From Archilochus colubris (taxonomy: Eukaryota; Chordata; Aves; Apodiformes; Trochilidae), in assembly GCA_023079485.1 (NCBI GenBank), contig CM041083.1, positions 156,506,552 through 156,570,551 of the forward strand: a DNA stretch of 64,000 nt, in the 5' to 3' direction. How positions within the stretch are numbered: position 1 is the stretch's first letter; each line of letters begins with the position of its first letter. The notes beneath the pieces are model-generated. The model saw only the letters and a program-made list of their open reading frames with translations. It had not been told where the DNA came from and ran no database searches. The translations under genes and the position numbers were made by a program. Positions 1 to 13,474 of the stretch are shown here, one piece after another.

Positions 1-3000
1 TTTTTTTATTAAAAAATACTAGTTGTAAAATGAACCTCTCCTCCCTATGCTTGCATAAACACATTAATTTATGCTACTGTTATTACATCTTTTGAACTCT
101 TGTTTCTCTGCAAGTTTAATTTTATCCCAGATTCAATTTTATGTAATTCCCTAATACCATTTATAATACTGTGATATTATAAGAGTATTGTTTTTATAGG
201 CACTCCTCTACTGTATGCTGGATTGAGAAAGGTTGAGTTACATTGACATCACAGCCCCACAGCTTGCAGTTTCAAATTGGATAGGTTGAAATTCCTAACC
301 AAGAAGATCCAAGATTCTGTTGGGAAGTTTAATTTACAGTATGCGTAATAAATTTCAAGAACTGTGTAACCCGACTTTTACCCCAGAATTATTTTTTTCT
401 AGCATTACTCTCTTGAAATAGTAGTAATACTACATGTATTCTATTTTGAATGAAAGAATCAAATGCATTCTCTCTATGTAGCTCTTGAGTTTGCCATCTG
501 CAAAACAGTGAGTAGGATCTGACAGATGCCATCATTCAAAGTGGTTGAACTGCTTTTTTATTGTAGCTGCCCATAAAACTTGGCACAAGCCTATTACTGG
601 TAATACTGCTTTATTGTTGCACTTACTTTTAAACCGTAGATCTGGTTTGAATCTCTGGAAAAAATACAGTCTGGGTGCACATGGACTGAGGACACAGCCA
701 GTTATCTGGGTAATTTATTTTATTAATTTATACTAAATTAAATAAGGAGCACTACCAGCATTTAGCAAGTGTCCTTCCTCCTGAGGCTGCAAATCAGCAA
801 CAAAAACTGTCACACTGAAATATCTGGGTTTACAATACGTTGTTTGAGTGTGTTCTGGTTGACATGGGAACTGACAGTCTGATTGATAGCTCCTATTTCT
901 TTCCTTATTGTCACACATTACTTTCAGGATGCTAGTAATAACCCAGTGGTAGACTCCTATAAAAGGTGCAACTCTCCAGCTGGGCTTTCACTATTAAAAG
1001 TTTTGTCGTGTTAGTGGAAATTATTTTGCTGAAATTTGAAATCCTGCATCCTGGAGGACTATGTGGTTCAGGAGAGGGGTAGTGAGAACAGAATAAAGAC
1101 CCTTTCACCTCTCTGTTCTTAGCAAAAGCTCAGGTTCAGTAGATACCAGCTGCTATTTCTATATTGAGACTTTTTAGTTCCCTGTGTAAAATGAGTTTAG
1201 GTTAACCATTTGTTAATAATTACCCTGCAATTTCTTTCATTACTAGTGTTATGAGTACCCTGAAGAGCACTTCTCTGGGACATGAGGACTACAAAACTCA
1301 TGTTAAGAACATACAAAAACAAAGCAAATTTTCAAATAAGATGTATTTTTGTTGTTGATCTCTTTCCCACGTGATTCAAAAAACAACAAGAAAAAGTGGA
1401 GAGGAGAGAAGGAATACATCAAGAGTTATCAAAAACAAATACAACACCTCTCTCCACTTCTGTGTGGTTCTTTATTTCAGGTACTTATTTCATATTATAA
1501 AAGACATCTATCTACAGAACCCTAGATTGCTTTAGACAGGGAATATATTGCAAGGTTTATTTACTTGATTGCTTGTCATGTTCTTGCCAGGTGTCTGACA
1601 TCTCTCAGCTTATAGCAGGAGAAATCCTTAGTTTGACCCAGTGGGGTTAGCCTTGTGTTATGTTTTTGCCTTATGTTAAGATGAAAAAAGCTGCCTTCTT
1701 CACAGCAGGCTGTGGGGATTACAAAGTTACAGTTTCCATTTCCAAGGTTAGTATTTTTACCCTCCCTTGATTTTTCGCTTTTAAAGTAAGTTCCTAGTGC
1801 CTTCTTCTGGTTTTAAAAAAGTTGCAGAAAATCCAGTGAGTGTAAGTTCTGCTGGTTTAGTTCAAAGATTGCCACGAGCTATGTCAAGGTTGATTTCTTC
1901 AACTAATTGGGATGATTGTCAAGTGCACAACTCCTGATTTCCTTGTCCCTATGTGACCATGAAGAGAAACAGCAACATGCATTTCAGGAAGGAGAACAGA
2001 GCAGTATAGGCTGTCAGGGGACCAAGGTTCCTCCAGGGCTCATCTATGCCCAGGCAGATGTGCACTTATGCAGGTGAAAAAGCCCAGGTAACAGGTCTGT
2101 CAATTTTCTTCTTAGGGCTCCAAATAAATTCACGTTTGCAGGACTACTCTAACCCTGGCAAATGCTCATGTTGCTCAAGTTTTAAGATATTTCTGTCTTC
2201 TGCTTGTAAATAAACTGGGTAATCTACTATCTGTTGTTAAAAGCATGACAGAGATGTAGTTTAAGGACTTGACTCAGCTGCCTAAGCATAGACATAAAAC
2301 GTGTTTTGAGATACCTTAGAATTTCATGTGCCTTTCAGGTGCTGCACTGGAAGGCCTTGGGTATCCCCCAGGTCCTCTGTCATATCTCCCAGGCACAAGA
2401 GCACACCTCAGATATTCTAAGCTATCTCAAATGTCACTAGATATCTGAGCTATCTGAGATCTCTGAATTGAGCCATAAATAGATAAGATCTAACTTATGT
2501 AGATGGCTAAAGTTTCATGAATCTTATTTAAAAGAATTTCTGCTTTTGAATTTTGGTTTTGACAGACCTCTCTGTAACCCCGAGGAAATATTTTAATTTT
2601 CTTGTCCTACCTTTGCTGTCTGAGATATAGGATTATTTCTGCTCTATATTCAGGGAAGTAAAACAGAATGGTTATGGCAACAGATTATTTGACGTGTAAA
2701 CTGCTCAATTTTTATTAGGATTTGTGGTGTTTATGTTTATTTGTTTGATAAGTATGAACCATAATGCACAAAAAAGTAATGAATTAAATTTGAATAAGTT
2801 TTAACATCTGTACATTGCTATCAGTAGAGCAATCTGTTTTTCCATACAACAGAACAGATGTAGGTTTGAAAACCTCCTAAGTGATCTGTCTGTGGTCACA
2901 AAGGACAGATGTCATAGTGCTGAGAAAGACCTGAGAAAACTGTCTTCATTTCAGTCCTGTAACACATAATATATTACATGCACACAACACCACAGATTTT

Positions 3001-3420
3001 TCAAGAGAGCCCCAGGAGAGATGTAAAATTGAGCACCACTGGATCTAACATCTGCAAAATACAGAAAAGAGCAAAACCTGCCAGCAGCATTATTAGCCAT
3101 GGTCCAGGAATCTTCAAGCAGATGTCATACCTATTAGGGAAATGCAAATCACAATGCAGTACAGCTTGATTTCCAATTATGCTAAAACCTGATTCTACAT
3201 CTGAGAAAATTATTAAGTTATCAATAGCAGAACTATTTCCAACCATCTCATGATGCCTCAGAAGAGCAACTTTTACAGACATCTGTAAAAAAACATAAAT
3301 TTGTTGGATACAAAATCCTCACAGTCAAATGTATTAGATCTGCAGTAATAAGAACATTTAGTAGTGGAAATAGTCCAAGTTCAGGGATCAATTTTTGAAT
3401 TTTGGGGAAAATTGAAATAA
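1..3420. other. AT-rich unique sequence, no gene seen
   Basis: No open frame longer than about 93 codons occurs, and none resembles a known protein. I see no transposon ends, long tandem repeats or exon-like codon structure. The 93-codon frame on the - strand (3001-3282) is short, carries no recognised motif and is best treated as chance. Confidence 0.6.
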
Positions 3421-3492
3421 GATATTTATTTCTCTCTTTCTTTTTCTTCATTTTTCTTCTTTTTGTTTTTAATTTTTTCCTTTCTTTTCTCT

Positions 3493-3567
<75 letters not shown>

Positions 3568-3572
3568 CTTTC

Positions 3573-3639
<67 letters not shown>

Positions 3640-3836
3640 CTCTTTCTTTCTCTCTTTCTCTCTTTCTTTCTTTCTCTCTTTCTTTCTCTCTTTCTTTCTC
3701 TCTTTCTTTCTTTTCTTTCTCTCTTTCTCTCTTTCCTTCTTTTTCTCTTTCTTTCTCTCTTTCTCTTTTTCTTTTCTTTCTTTCTCTCTTTCTCTCTCTC
3801 TTTCTCTTCTCTTTTCTCTTATTTCTTCTCAAGATG
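3421..3836. repeat. TTTC/CT polypyrimidine microsatellite
   Basis: The + strand is almost purely C and T for about 400 bases. An uninterrupted (CTTT)n run of about 18 units spans roughly 3494-3567. A pure CT stretch follows, then a second (CTTT)n run to about 3638. After that comes a region where TCTC and TTTC units alternate in a higher-order pattern close to 12 bases. The edges decay into T-rich sequence. Long open frames exist on both strands (Phe/Leu/Ser-rich on +, Lys/Arg/Glu-rich on -), but they only reflect the repeat having no stop codons; they are not genes. Homopurine-homopyrimidine tracts with mirror symmetry can form triplex (H-DNA), which is known chemistry but not shown here. 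Length is likely polymorphic and prone to assembly error. Confidence 0.97.
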
Positions 3837-5617
3837 ATATTTTTTTCTGTCTCTTTTAAATTCATTTATCTTAACAGAAAAGATGGACAAATGAGAAAGG
3901 GAAAACTATAGAATCACCTCTAACCTTTGGAAGAACATTCCCTCCTATATGTAGCAAATATACTCCTACATATAAGTTTTCACCCTAAAATATTTGCAAT
4001 TTAGAAGCCTTATTCTTTTTGGAATTAAAACAATGTCAAAACAGAATTTTCCTTCAATAGCACACATGAGAGAAGAATACCGTAATATACGTACACAGTA
4101 TAAAATAAAATATATCCTAATATCCGTACATCGTATACATTGAAATTATATGCTTGTATTGATTTATGTGTTTAAGTTACCAAGGACAACAGTTTCAGGG
4201 GAGATACTAAGTTGAAGTACCTTGGTTTAACGTAGGAAGCAAAAGCTTGCTTTCCTCATCCATTAAAATGCCAGGAATCAATGTATAATTGACAGTTAAG
4301 ACACTAAGTAGCAATTATTCCGATATCTGCTCATTTTAGACAACCTCAGCCTTATCTCTCACTTCCTTCAAGATAGGATAAAATACAGAGTTAGGTATTA
4401 TAAGCTGAATCTATAGATTTTCTTCCAGCATTTTACTGCTACACTTAGCACTAAAACAAGTTACAGACAACCACAGCAAGGGAATTTATGACCTTACAAA
4501 TGGAGGCAGCATGTGATAAATACCACACTATCAGTTGTTCAGGTAAGTAATATGTGCTCTTGTAAAACCCCTACTGAAAGCTGAGTAATTTATGAAGTAA
4601 AAGAAGTCTGGCTTCTTTAACCTCTCATGCTAATTTAGTTTAAGATAACATGAGGATAAACTTGTGTACCACCCTTTCCTGGTATTTTTAATTGCCATGT
4701 CCTCTCTCTTTCATTAGTGTATCCTATTTCTTCCATTTATCATGTAAAAAGATTGAATGTTATTTCACCTTTAAAACTGAAATCCTTCTTCCTGATACAC
4801 ACTGATGGTTTCCAAACTCTTTTTTTGAAGGGAGAAAAAAAAAAAAAAAAGGAAATTGCTTTTCTGGCCAGTGGCCATGCTGCAGCTGAAAACACGCTTT
4901 TTAGCAAAGGTAAAGCATCCTAATGAATAACTTGCTTTTGAAAGAACAAGAGACAATCCTTACAGTCATTCAGTACAAGCACTAACAGAAAAAAAAAATT
5001 GAAACCAACCAAACAACACAAAAGCCCAAACAAATGAGAAGGAAAAAACCAAAGCAAAATAAAAAGAAAACAAAAAACAAAAAACAAACAACCCCCTCCA
5101 AAAGAAAACAGAAGGAAAAAAGGCAATTTCCCATGTATACTCCATTCCATATGAGAATGAGAAAGTTTGGTTGCAGCTAACCAGCCTTCTGGATCTGGCC
5201 CACTAAAAGGAGAAAAAGATGTGAACCAAACTGCATTCAGTTGCCTTGAGAATAACAGGAATGGTTCTGGGTGTTGATTAGAAAAGAGGCTTTAGGTGGG
5301 CAGGTTATCTCTGAGCCTTTGTTTTTCTTGTGATCCTAAAAGTTTAGGACTTTACAAATGGAAATTTTTATGTTTCTGTAGCAACCTCTAACTTTGGAAA
5401 GGTTGTTTATCTATTTAATCAAAGCAAGGATAGCCTAATAAAAGACATTATCATGACATTCAAACTCTCCTTTGCCAATATCCTTAGCTCATCACCTACA
5501 ACCACACACCACACACATTACATGTGCTTTGGTTGTTTAGAAACAGAATGGTCTTTTCCAGCAGCCAGGATTTTACTATCAAATAAATAGTTGTTTTTAT
5601 TATCCTATGCACTTGTA
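3837..5617. other. AT-rich unique sequence with A-rich patches
   Basis: No gene or transposon is recognised. A homopolymer A run lies at about 4834-4851. A low-complexity A-rich stretch with interspersed C lies at about 4990-5130; its open frame on the - strand is Phe/Leu-rich by composition only. Confidence 0.6.
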
Positions 5618-5690
5618 AAATCATAGAATTTTCATTGTTGGAAGTGACCTTTAAGGTCATCTACTTCCAACCCCCCATAGGGCAGGGGAG
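5618..5690 (-). mobile_element. CR1 LINE, short 3'-terminal scrap
   Basis: The + strand reads TCATAGAAT, then a diverged GTTGGAAGTGACCTTTAAGG segment, then TCCAACCCCCC. This is the reverse complement of the CR1 3' untranslated end. Only about 70 bases remain, so the copy is severely 5'-truncated, as is usual for CR1. The terminal 8-bp repeat is reduced to one unit. The subfamily cannot be assigned. Confidence 0.8.
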
Positions 5691-7375
5691 GTTATTGTAA
5701 TGAACGAGTGTCTAACATTAAGATCTAGTTTATGTGTTAGAAAGCTATTAATGTCATAGTCTTTTGAGAAAACCAGGACCCTGCTCCTAAAGAGGTCCTA
5801 TGACAGCAGCCCCTTCCCAGAAGCAACTGTACCATGAATGCATAGGCTCAGCACTGCAGGTGGCTGGGTCATGCAAAGTGCTCTGCAGCTGTCATCCTAG
5901 GCCCTTCTGCTGGCTGTGCTGCCTGTCTCCCAGCCAGTATTCTCCCTCAGATGACTATGATAAAAAGATGCATTAATGGAAATGTCAATCTGTAATACAA
6001 ACCATGACATTGGCTTTCCATGTCAAACACCAAGTTCGATGAAGCTTAGGTATGCTCATGTATAAAGTGTCTCATCTGTTAGATTCACAAGGGCATCTCT
6101 GATTTTCTATGACCTCTCAAACATAGCTTTATCTGTTAGACAACAATTTCATACCCACAGGTGGTACCTCCAAAGAGGTCTGCACAGGATTCAGTTCAAG
6201 TGCAAAGAAACACAGATACTGTTCAGCTGCATAGCACTTGGGACTCTGTTGATCAATTTTCTAGATCTCCATGGCCTGAAGCTGAAGTTGAACATCTCAT
6301 TCAACAACACGTAGGCACAATTAGCTGACTGAAACCTGCAGCTGAATCCCAGCTCTAGCATATTTCTGTTATCTACTGTGTTGTCTCAGAGCTAAGTATT
6401 TGCTGTCAGATGTGAAAGACAGTGGAATACCAGCTATCAGATACTTTTCTGTTCTCTAAGTATTCCCCATATGCAAGTCAGCTTCATCCTTTTTAGTATT
6501 AAAAAAAAAAAATAAAAAAATTCTTCTTAGGACCCACAGCATAACAATAAAGAATAAAGTAATTCTGCAGCCACTGGTGCAGTATTTGTGGCTGCAGAAT
6601 TTATGCTGCAGGATGTCAGCTCTTGAATAGATAATTATTGTATCCACAGAAGCAGAGAGTAGAAGCATATATTGCAAGATGATACCTGGCACCTTTTCCC
6701 AACACCTGCTCCTTGAAGAAATGCCATGACAGAGCCTTGACACTTGACTTCCTGTCAGGGACCTCCATTCTTGTAGCAAACATTATTCATATTTACCAGA
6801 TGCATAACAGACTCAAGCAAATACTGATAGTTTAGGCTGTAAATCTGGCAGTGGACAGTGAGACGAATCTCTTGATAATTCTCTACCAAGACCTAGAAAA
6901 TATGACTCTTTCCTTCCCACTTGTCTTGTGTGGAGTTGGGAAAAGCTGACATGGCATTTAGTTAGTTTGGGATTTATCGGTAGCCATTTGAAAGAGAAGA
7001 GGTGTCTAAAATGATGTATATGTAGCTATACCTACTCTAAACCCATCCTGCAATTGTAAACTCCACAAATATGGTCAGGAAGAAAACCAGCCACCCTATG
7101 TAGAAACAAACACCTTTGAAGGGTGCACCCTTAAGCACGTGTAAATACAAGAGACTCTGACTACAGAGATAACAACAGTGAAAGTACCAAAAGTGGGTGC
7201 ATCCAATTCTTCAGTCACCTAGTAAAAGAGAGAATAAACTAACAGAAACTCAACAAAAAAGGAAATAAGAACAGTGAATCCCTCTCAACTGCTACTTAAA
7301 TCCATCTTGCAAGATCATTGTTATCCTTGGAGCACATACTGCACATGGTTAGAGACAAGGAATTCAAGGAATTCT

Positions 7376-7440
7376 CTTTTCTCTTTTTATTTTTATTTTT
7401 ATTTCTCTTTTCCTCTTCCACTTCCTATTTTTTTTTCCTA
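7376..7440. repeat. T-rich low-complexity patch
   Basis: Runs of TTTTA and TTTCTCTTTT are followed by a poly-T tract. It has the character of a decayed simple repeat, with no coding content. Confidence 0.7.
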
Positions 7441-10400
7441 ATATTAACTCTTTGAAACAAGAGATGATCAAATAGTGAACCCAGAGGGTGCATGATTCAT
7501 TTTATCACTTTTCTACATAATATTAAGAAATACTACGTTAGATGATTCAGCACATTTTAAAGAAAGAATATAATATCTAGATCATTTAATCTGACCCTTA
7601 AATTGTGACATAAAAACTAGGGTTAACTATTCCCACGTTTTTAAGTGTGTAGCAACACAGTTAAGTTTCAGTGTTTGACTCAAGAGTTAAAACAGTGTAA
7701 CAACAGCTCTTGACAAATTTACATATCAGTTAGGGTTGACATGTCTTGGCTACAACTCAAAACATGGTAAACTCTTGGCACAGTCACAGATGTAAGTTCA
7801 TTATTACTTTGGAGACAATCACGCAACTAACTTTTCTCAACTGAGCCTTTTGACAGATACAGTCCTGCTTCACATCCTCTGCAGTAAGCAAGACATTTTT
7901 CCTCGGAATTATTTTTTTCAAGTGTTTGGATAGTAAAAGAACACGCAATACCTATTTGCCAGTATTGGGGGACTGATTCCCTAAGTTTAAGCAGACAAAA
8001 CAGTACCCAACATAAAATCAAGATATCTTGGTTTCTTCCTCATCATTCTTTACTCATTTTAAGGATACAATCTCTTATTGGCATTGGATTGTATTTTTTT
8101 AAAATGTGAAGTAGAAAGCAGTTAGTGCACAAAGCTCTAGCCTATTCTGTATTCTCCAGAACGTAGTACCCTATATCTGTTTGTACCAGACATGTTTTCT
8201 TTCTCCAAGCAAAAATGTAGAATTGAGTAATTTTTCCAGATTTCCAGACTGCTGTCAATCCAAAAGGAGTAGTGTGGGACAAGATGCTTAAACATCTGGA
8301 AGAGCTCAGCAATTTTTGTGCAAGGCTGACTTGCACAGCCTCAAGAAGTGCAGCACATACTGGGCACGTGCATCCTGAGGAGCTTTAACATCTCAAAGAT
8401 AAATTTATTATTCTTAGGCTGCAAACACAGAGATAAGGATATGTCACAAGAACTGCTGTTCCAGACAATGACATTTCTCTTCCAAAGGTGGTGACAGGAA
8501 AGAGAAAGGTCAGAAAAAGGGACCTAAAGGTTATTGTATTTAGAAGGAGAAAATATTGAAGCAAAAGACAGAATGAGTTTCAGATGGTCACATCACTCAA
8601 GACTAAGTTAGGCACAGCATTCTACAAAAATGACAATAGAAATCTTTCTCCACCAAGTATTTTGTTTATACAATGTGTTTAAGGCATTTCAAAATGTCTT
8701 CAGGGCATTTTAAAATGTTTGTAGAAACATATGGTCACTGTTCTCATGTCCTTCCTATAAAACCAAGTTATCTTTGTACCATGACTGCTACTTGTAACAG
8801 CGTAGACTGACAGGAAGTTGAAGATTAGTATTTTCTTAAAAACTCTTTAAGGAATTTCTTATATTATTATTTTTTAAGTCTATATTTTATGTTATATTCT
8901 ATTATCATGCAATTAACCTTATGGAAAAAAAAATCTCCATTAAACAGAAAAAGTTCTTTTTGGACTTATGGTTTTGGGTTTTTTTCAGGATACGGAACTT
9001 TAAATTCACAATATTATTATTAAAATAATTTTCTCTTTACTAATGGCCCATATCAGAATCTATCCCCTTAGCAAACCACTGAAGTTCATGTCTAGAACAT
9101 GAATTTTAATAACATTTTTAAAATATTCAGTAAAATATTTCTGAGTGTTCTACAGTTGTACTTGTGTCATTTGGAAACCTAACTTGAAATCTTGAAAACT
9201 AAAATAAAGAGTAGTGATCATTTACTTTCATTTCTTTGAGATTTCTGAGAATGCTTCTCTATCAAAAATGTAGCACACTGAAAACTCCATGACAGTGTGT
9301 CACAAAGACTTTAGTGCAAGCTGCTTGGAGTGAGTGGGAAAAGTTGCTGCTCAAAAGCTAGTGAGTTTATATGATTTTCATGGATGACAGAGATCTTGTA
9401 CTAAACAACACTGTTTTGTTTTTTTAAAAAAAATATTAATATAATAAATGACATTCAGAAATGCTATTTAAAGCCCGTAGATAAATTTTCTCCTGTTTTG
9501 CATGCTTCTTCCTTTCTCAGACATATCTCACATTTTGATGCGTCCAGAGACACATTTTATGTAAAAGTCATGCATCACTTTGGCAGATACTTAGTAAAGA
9601 AAGTATACATATCATTTATACAGTAAACCATGAGAGACAAATCTGTAAGAGCTACAGGTTCATAAGTTCATGAGAAATGTTTTATTACACTAACACACTT
9701 GCTTTAAGTCTGTCTAAAATTTCAGTAAACCAGACTTCTGCCCTAAGCTAAAGCTCCTTTGTGATTTACAAATAATGGCAAATCCATGTCTGATATGATT
9801 GCTGTAATGGAGACAAACAGGAAGGAGGAATATCCTGGTACTTGAAGAGCTGAAGTAAAACCCACTTACCAGGCAGAAATACAATCCCTAGCAGGGCTAG
9901 ACTATGCTGTCTATACTCAGCTGAAATGAGATCAATCAGTTTAGTGTGGGATTTGTGTTGTTTGTAACTCTTTTCAAACCAAGCTGGTGCATTAACAGGA
10001 CTTCCTTCTTCCAGGCTATTTCTGTATATCATAAAACTTTAATGTGTACTGTAAAATGGAGCCATCCATTAAGACCAGAATAAAATACCATTGCAGATTC
10101 TGATATCTGAGTCCCAGATGAAACTACATCAGCACTCTTCCAGTTAGCACAACTTACCAGTACAATATTCAGAATTCATTATTTCCTCCCAACAACCAAA
10201 AGATACTGGCTCAGGCTCTTTTAGAAGCTGCCTCTCTCACTTCTCCTTTCCTTCCCTTCTCTCTTTCTGTCATACTCATTGGTATACACATGGACAGAGA
10301 AACAGAGTTGCTCACGTTCCTACTGATTTACATACAAGAGTTCTTCTTCACCCTTTTGAAGATGTCACACATGTTCCTTTGATAATCATTACTGAATCAG

Positions 10401-11184
10401 CACATATTGTTTGGGTTTTTTCCTTACCGGATTAGAGATGACATTCTGGAACAAGCCTTGGGTAAGAGAAATATTCCTAACAAGCTGAAGATGTTTTAGA
10501 CAATTTCACAACATGCTGCAAACTGACAGAAGTTTAAAATGTCTGTACAGACATTTGGGCTCAGTCATGTCCAATTTGTTTGAGGGCATCACTTTTTTAA
10601 TTTACTCTGATCTATTTTTATTTTAGGAATTCTGAGTGAAAGCAATGTCCCCCTGCAAACAATACCCCTCTGAATTACCAAGGATTTTTAGAGAAAATAT
10701 GTAAATAAAATAGGCACTGATTTTTATTTCAGACATTGATGTCTTACTCCAATTAAAGTTTAGCAGTATAACATTATTCTATTGAAGAAGTCTCATCCAT
10801 GGCTATTGAGATTGAGAAATACTCACAAAAAAAAAAAAAGTGGCCAAAGCCTGCATATATTTTACTATATCCCTCTCATCAGGAACATCTGCACCTCCAG
10901 TATATTAACTTTTGAAAGATATTATATGATGTAGTGCTTATAATAGCAAGGCACTGGTTTCAGACCTAGAAACTTCCATTTGCTCAGATATTGCTGTCAC
11001 TTTTATGGCACTTTTCAGATAAATTTTACTCATTTTGAGGTAGTTATGGACAAGATTACATGACACCCAGCTTATCAGTAACACTGCTAGAGTTGCATAT
11101 TCTTCTGACACTGCTTTTCTACATTGGTCTAGACTCACGTCACTCATACTGTGGAGCCAGCACTATTGAAACAGAAGGGAAAGC

Positions 11185-11218
11185 TAACAAACAAACAAAC
11201 AAATAAATAAATAATAAA
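11185..11218. repeat. (AAAC)n/(AAAT)n microsatellite
   Basis: About four CAAA units pass directly into three AAAT units, a short compound tetranucleotide repeat. Confidence 0.85.
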
Positions 11219-12314
11219 GTGTATTTCCAAGATTTTACCTTAGTTCTTTAGCTATTGTAAATGCAGTTGAAGTCAAACACAGAGAAGGCCCTCCAAAAAT
11301 ACAAGGAAACATCATAGCTCTTTTCCAGAAGCCATGAAAAACTATACAACAATGAACTTAGAAAAGATAATGTTGAAGTTCAGAATCTGAACAATAGAGT
11401 CCAGTTTGGGATATCTAGCAGAAAAAAAAATAAGCAAAGAAAAATTTTAGCTTGGATTAGTTTAGAGACTTACTAAAACTACACAGAATGTGTAGTGGGG
11501 TTTTTTGCAATTCTGTATAGGCCAAAAGCACAAAATTAGATCCAAAGACAAAACTTTCAAATTGGAAAATGACACAAATGGACAAGTTATGCATTGAACA
11601 ATGAATGAGGGTAGGATTGGTTTGTTTTGTTTCTCTGCTGCAGAAAAATTGATTTTTAAATAATTCCACAGTCTCTCTTCTCACCTATAAACCCATTCCT
11701 TGAAAATAATAAAAAAATACTTGTGTTTCCATAAGAAACAGTGATCACAAGCCAGGTTTCTTAAGATGTTGAGTAACAGCAGATCTCATAGTGGCAACTT
11801 TTTTGTCACTTGCAGGAAGAAGAAATGCAAGGTGAACTCTTGGAGTATTATAGTTTTCTTTAGGTTACAAGCTATTTCTGAAATAAAATTAGTTACTAGA
11901 AAGAAAAAAGAAGTTCCCTTTAAAATAGCTCATTATACGAATTACATTCTTAATATTGAAATTTGTACAGACTTGCATGACTTCTGATATTAAATAATCC
12001 TTTTACTCTTATTTAGATGTAAACAGTTGTTGATCTCCTTCTCTTCTTCAAGGTTAACTTTCTGAATAAACTGAGTAAACACTAAAGAAAAAGTCTGAGA
12101 ATATGCAACAAAGTCTGAGGTAGACAGGATAACTCAAGCCAGTCTTCGTCTAATCTCCTTTTCTTCTAAATGTTCTTAGTCAAGGTGCTTCATCCTCTGC
12201 ATACCCTTCAAGCAATATTCTATTTCCCAGTTACCAAAGACCTGTTTCCACCCTTTGCCTTTTGAGCAATGAATTCTCAGTACGAAAATAAGTGCCACCT
12301 CCCTGCTGTGAGTT

Positions 12315-12779
12315 ATGTCATCAGGCCATATTGTGCACACGTGTTGTATTAGAAGGAGACAATGTGTTTTATTTTTATTTGAACTGCATGCATGTATCTT
12401 CCCTTTCATCTCTGAAGCGCAGTGGCATTGTGTATTCTACCGGAGAGAGAGACTAACGTGGCTGGTTGCCATCTTTGGGATGAGGTCCACATCATTTGCT
12501 GTCAGTGAAGGACTGACATGTGGCATCAATCCAAATTTAGTTAAGGATTTGAGATGTCACCGGCTTTCAGATTCTTCTACCGCAGACTCTCTGCCAAAAT
12601 CCTACTTAATGCCCTGTATTGAATTAGTCACTTTAAAGTTTCATCAATATGATTGTAAGCAACTTCTGCTTGAAGTAGCAAATGTACCAATACAGATATT
12701 TTGCTTCCCTCTAGTCCATGCCCATATTCAAATCCCTTATATAAATATGCCCACACCTAAATCTGTCCCATCTTGTTGA
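12315..12779 (+). other. Unrecognised 154-codon open frame
   Basis: This is the longest open frame in the window that is not explained by a simple repeat or a CR1 element. It runs from an ATG to a TGA without interruption. I recognise no domain, signal peptide or motif. It is rich in His, Cys and aromatic residues scattered as in chance translations. The host segment has a few CpGs and looks less AT-rich than its flanks, so a conserved non-coding element or an exon fragment are alternatives. No splice-site pair or Kozak context makes a gene convincing. I consider it most likely a chance frame. Confidence 0.15.
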
Positions 12780-13474
12780 TCTGCATATAAAATTCACATG
12801 CTAGCTTGTGTAAATGTAACCCAACCATGAAAGTAATTTGTTCATGAGTCACAGCCCTGCAAACATTGAGGTAACTGCAAAAGCATCCCTTGTTACATTG
12901 CAATTAGGGAGTTAAATCCTGATATTGTCCTGAACTGAGCTTGAGAACAAAATTCGTGAGGGTTTTGTTATTTTCTGGAGGTTTTTAAGCACAGGCTTAA
13001 TGGCTTAATCCTGTTAGTATTAAAAAAGAAGTAAATATAGTTCTTATTTCACATGCTATTAAAAATAATTACTTCCCTTGCAGTACAATGGCAAATGTGT
13101 TCACTGAGAGTAGCAATATGAGCAATATGATCAGCTGGGAAGGAAATGCAGCTTCTGAAAAGATCCCAGCAAACCCATCAGAACCAAATCTGTAACTTGC
13201 TTTTCCTTTATGAGTTCCACTTCTACTCGACATAAATGTTTATGACTGTCATTTGTCACTGCATTTGACCTAATATATTAAGGAAGAAGTAAAAACTATG
13301 GACCTCAGTCTTCAGTATACAGATTAGGCTTTAGTTTGCCTAAAAAAACCAGTAGTATTTGTTTTGTATTTCCATAACACAGCCCTCCCTTTGCACTCAG
13401 GCAGCCAAAATCATCCATAAACCTCTTTATTTCTTTTATCTAATTTTATGTTAAAAAAAACCCAAAAAATCTAA

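Larger units (their letters stand above)
5691..13474. other. AT-rich unique sequence, no gene seen
   Basis: This 7.8 kb holds no recognised transposon or exon. Small features are a T-rich patch near 7376-7440, an AAAC/AAAT tract at 11185-11218, and one unusually long open frame at 12315-12779, which is listed separately. The other open frames are under 90 codons and match nothing I know. Confidence 0.55.

Noticed and set aside
3248..3911. Long open frames on both strands (205, 169 and 124 codons)
   Set aside because: They are translations of the TTTC/CT microsatellite, Lys/Arg/Glu-rich on one strand and Phe/Leu/Ser-rich on the other, with no protein-like complexity.
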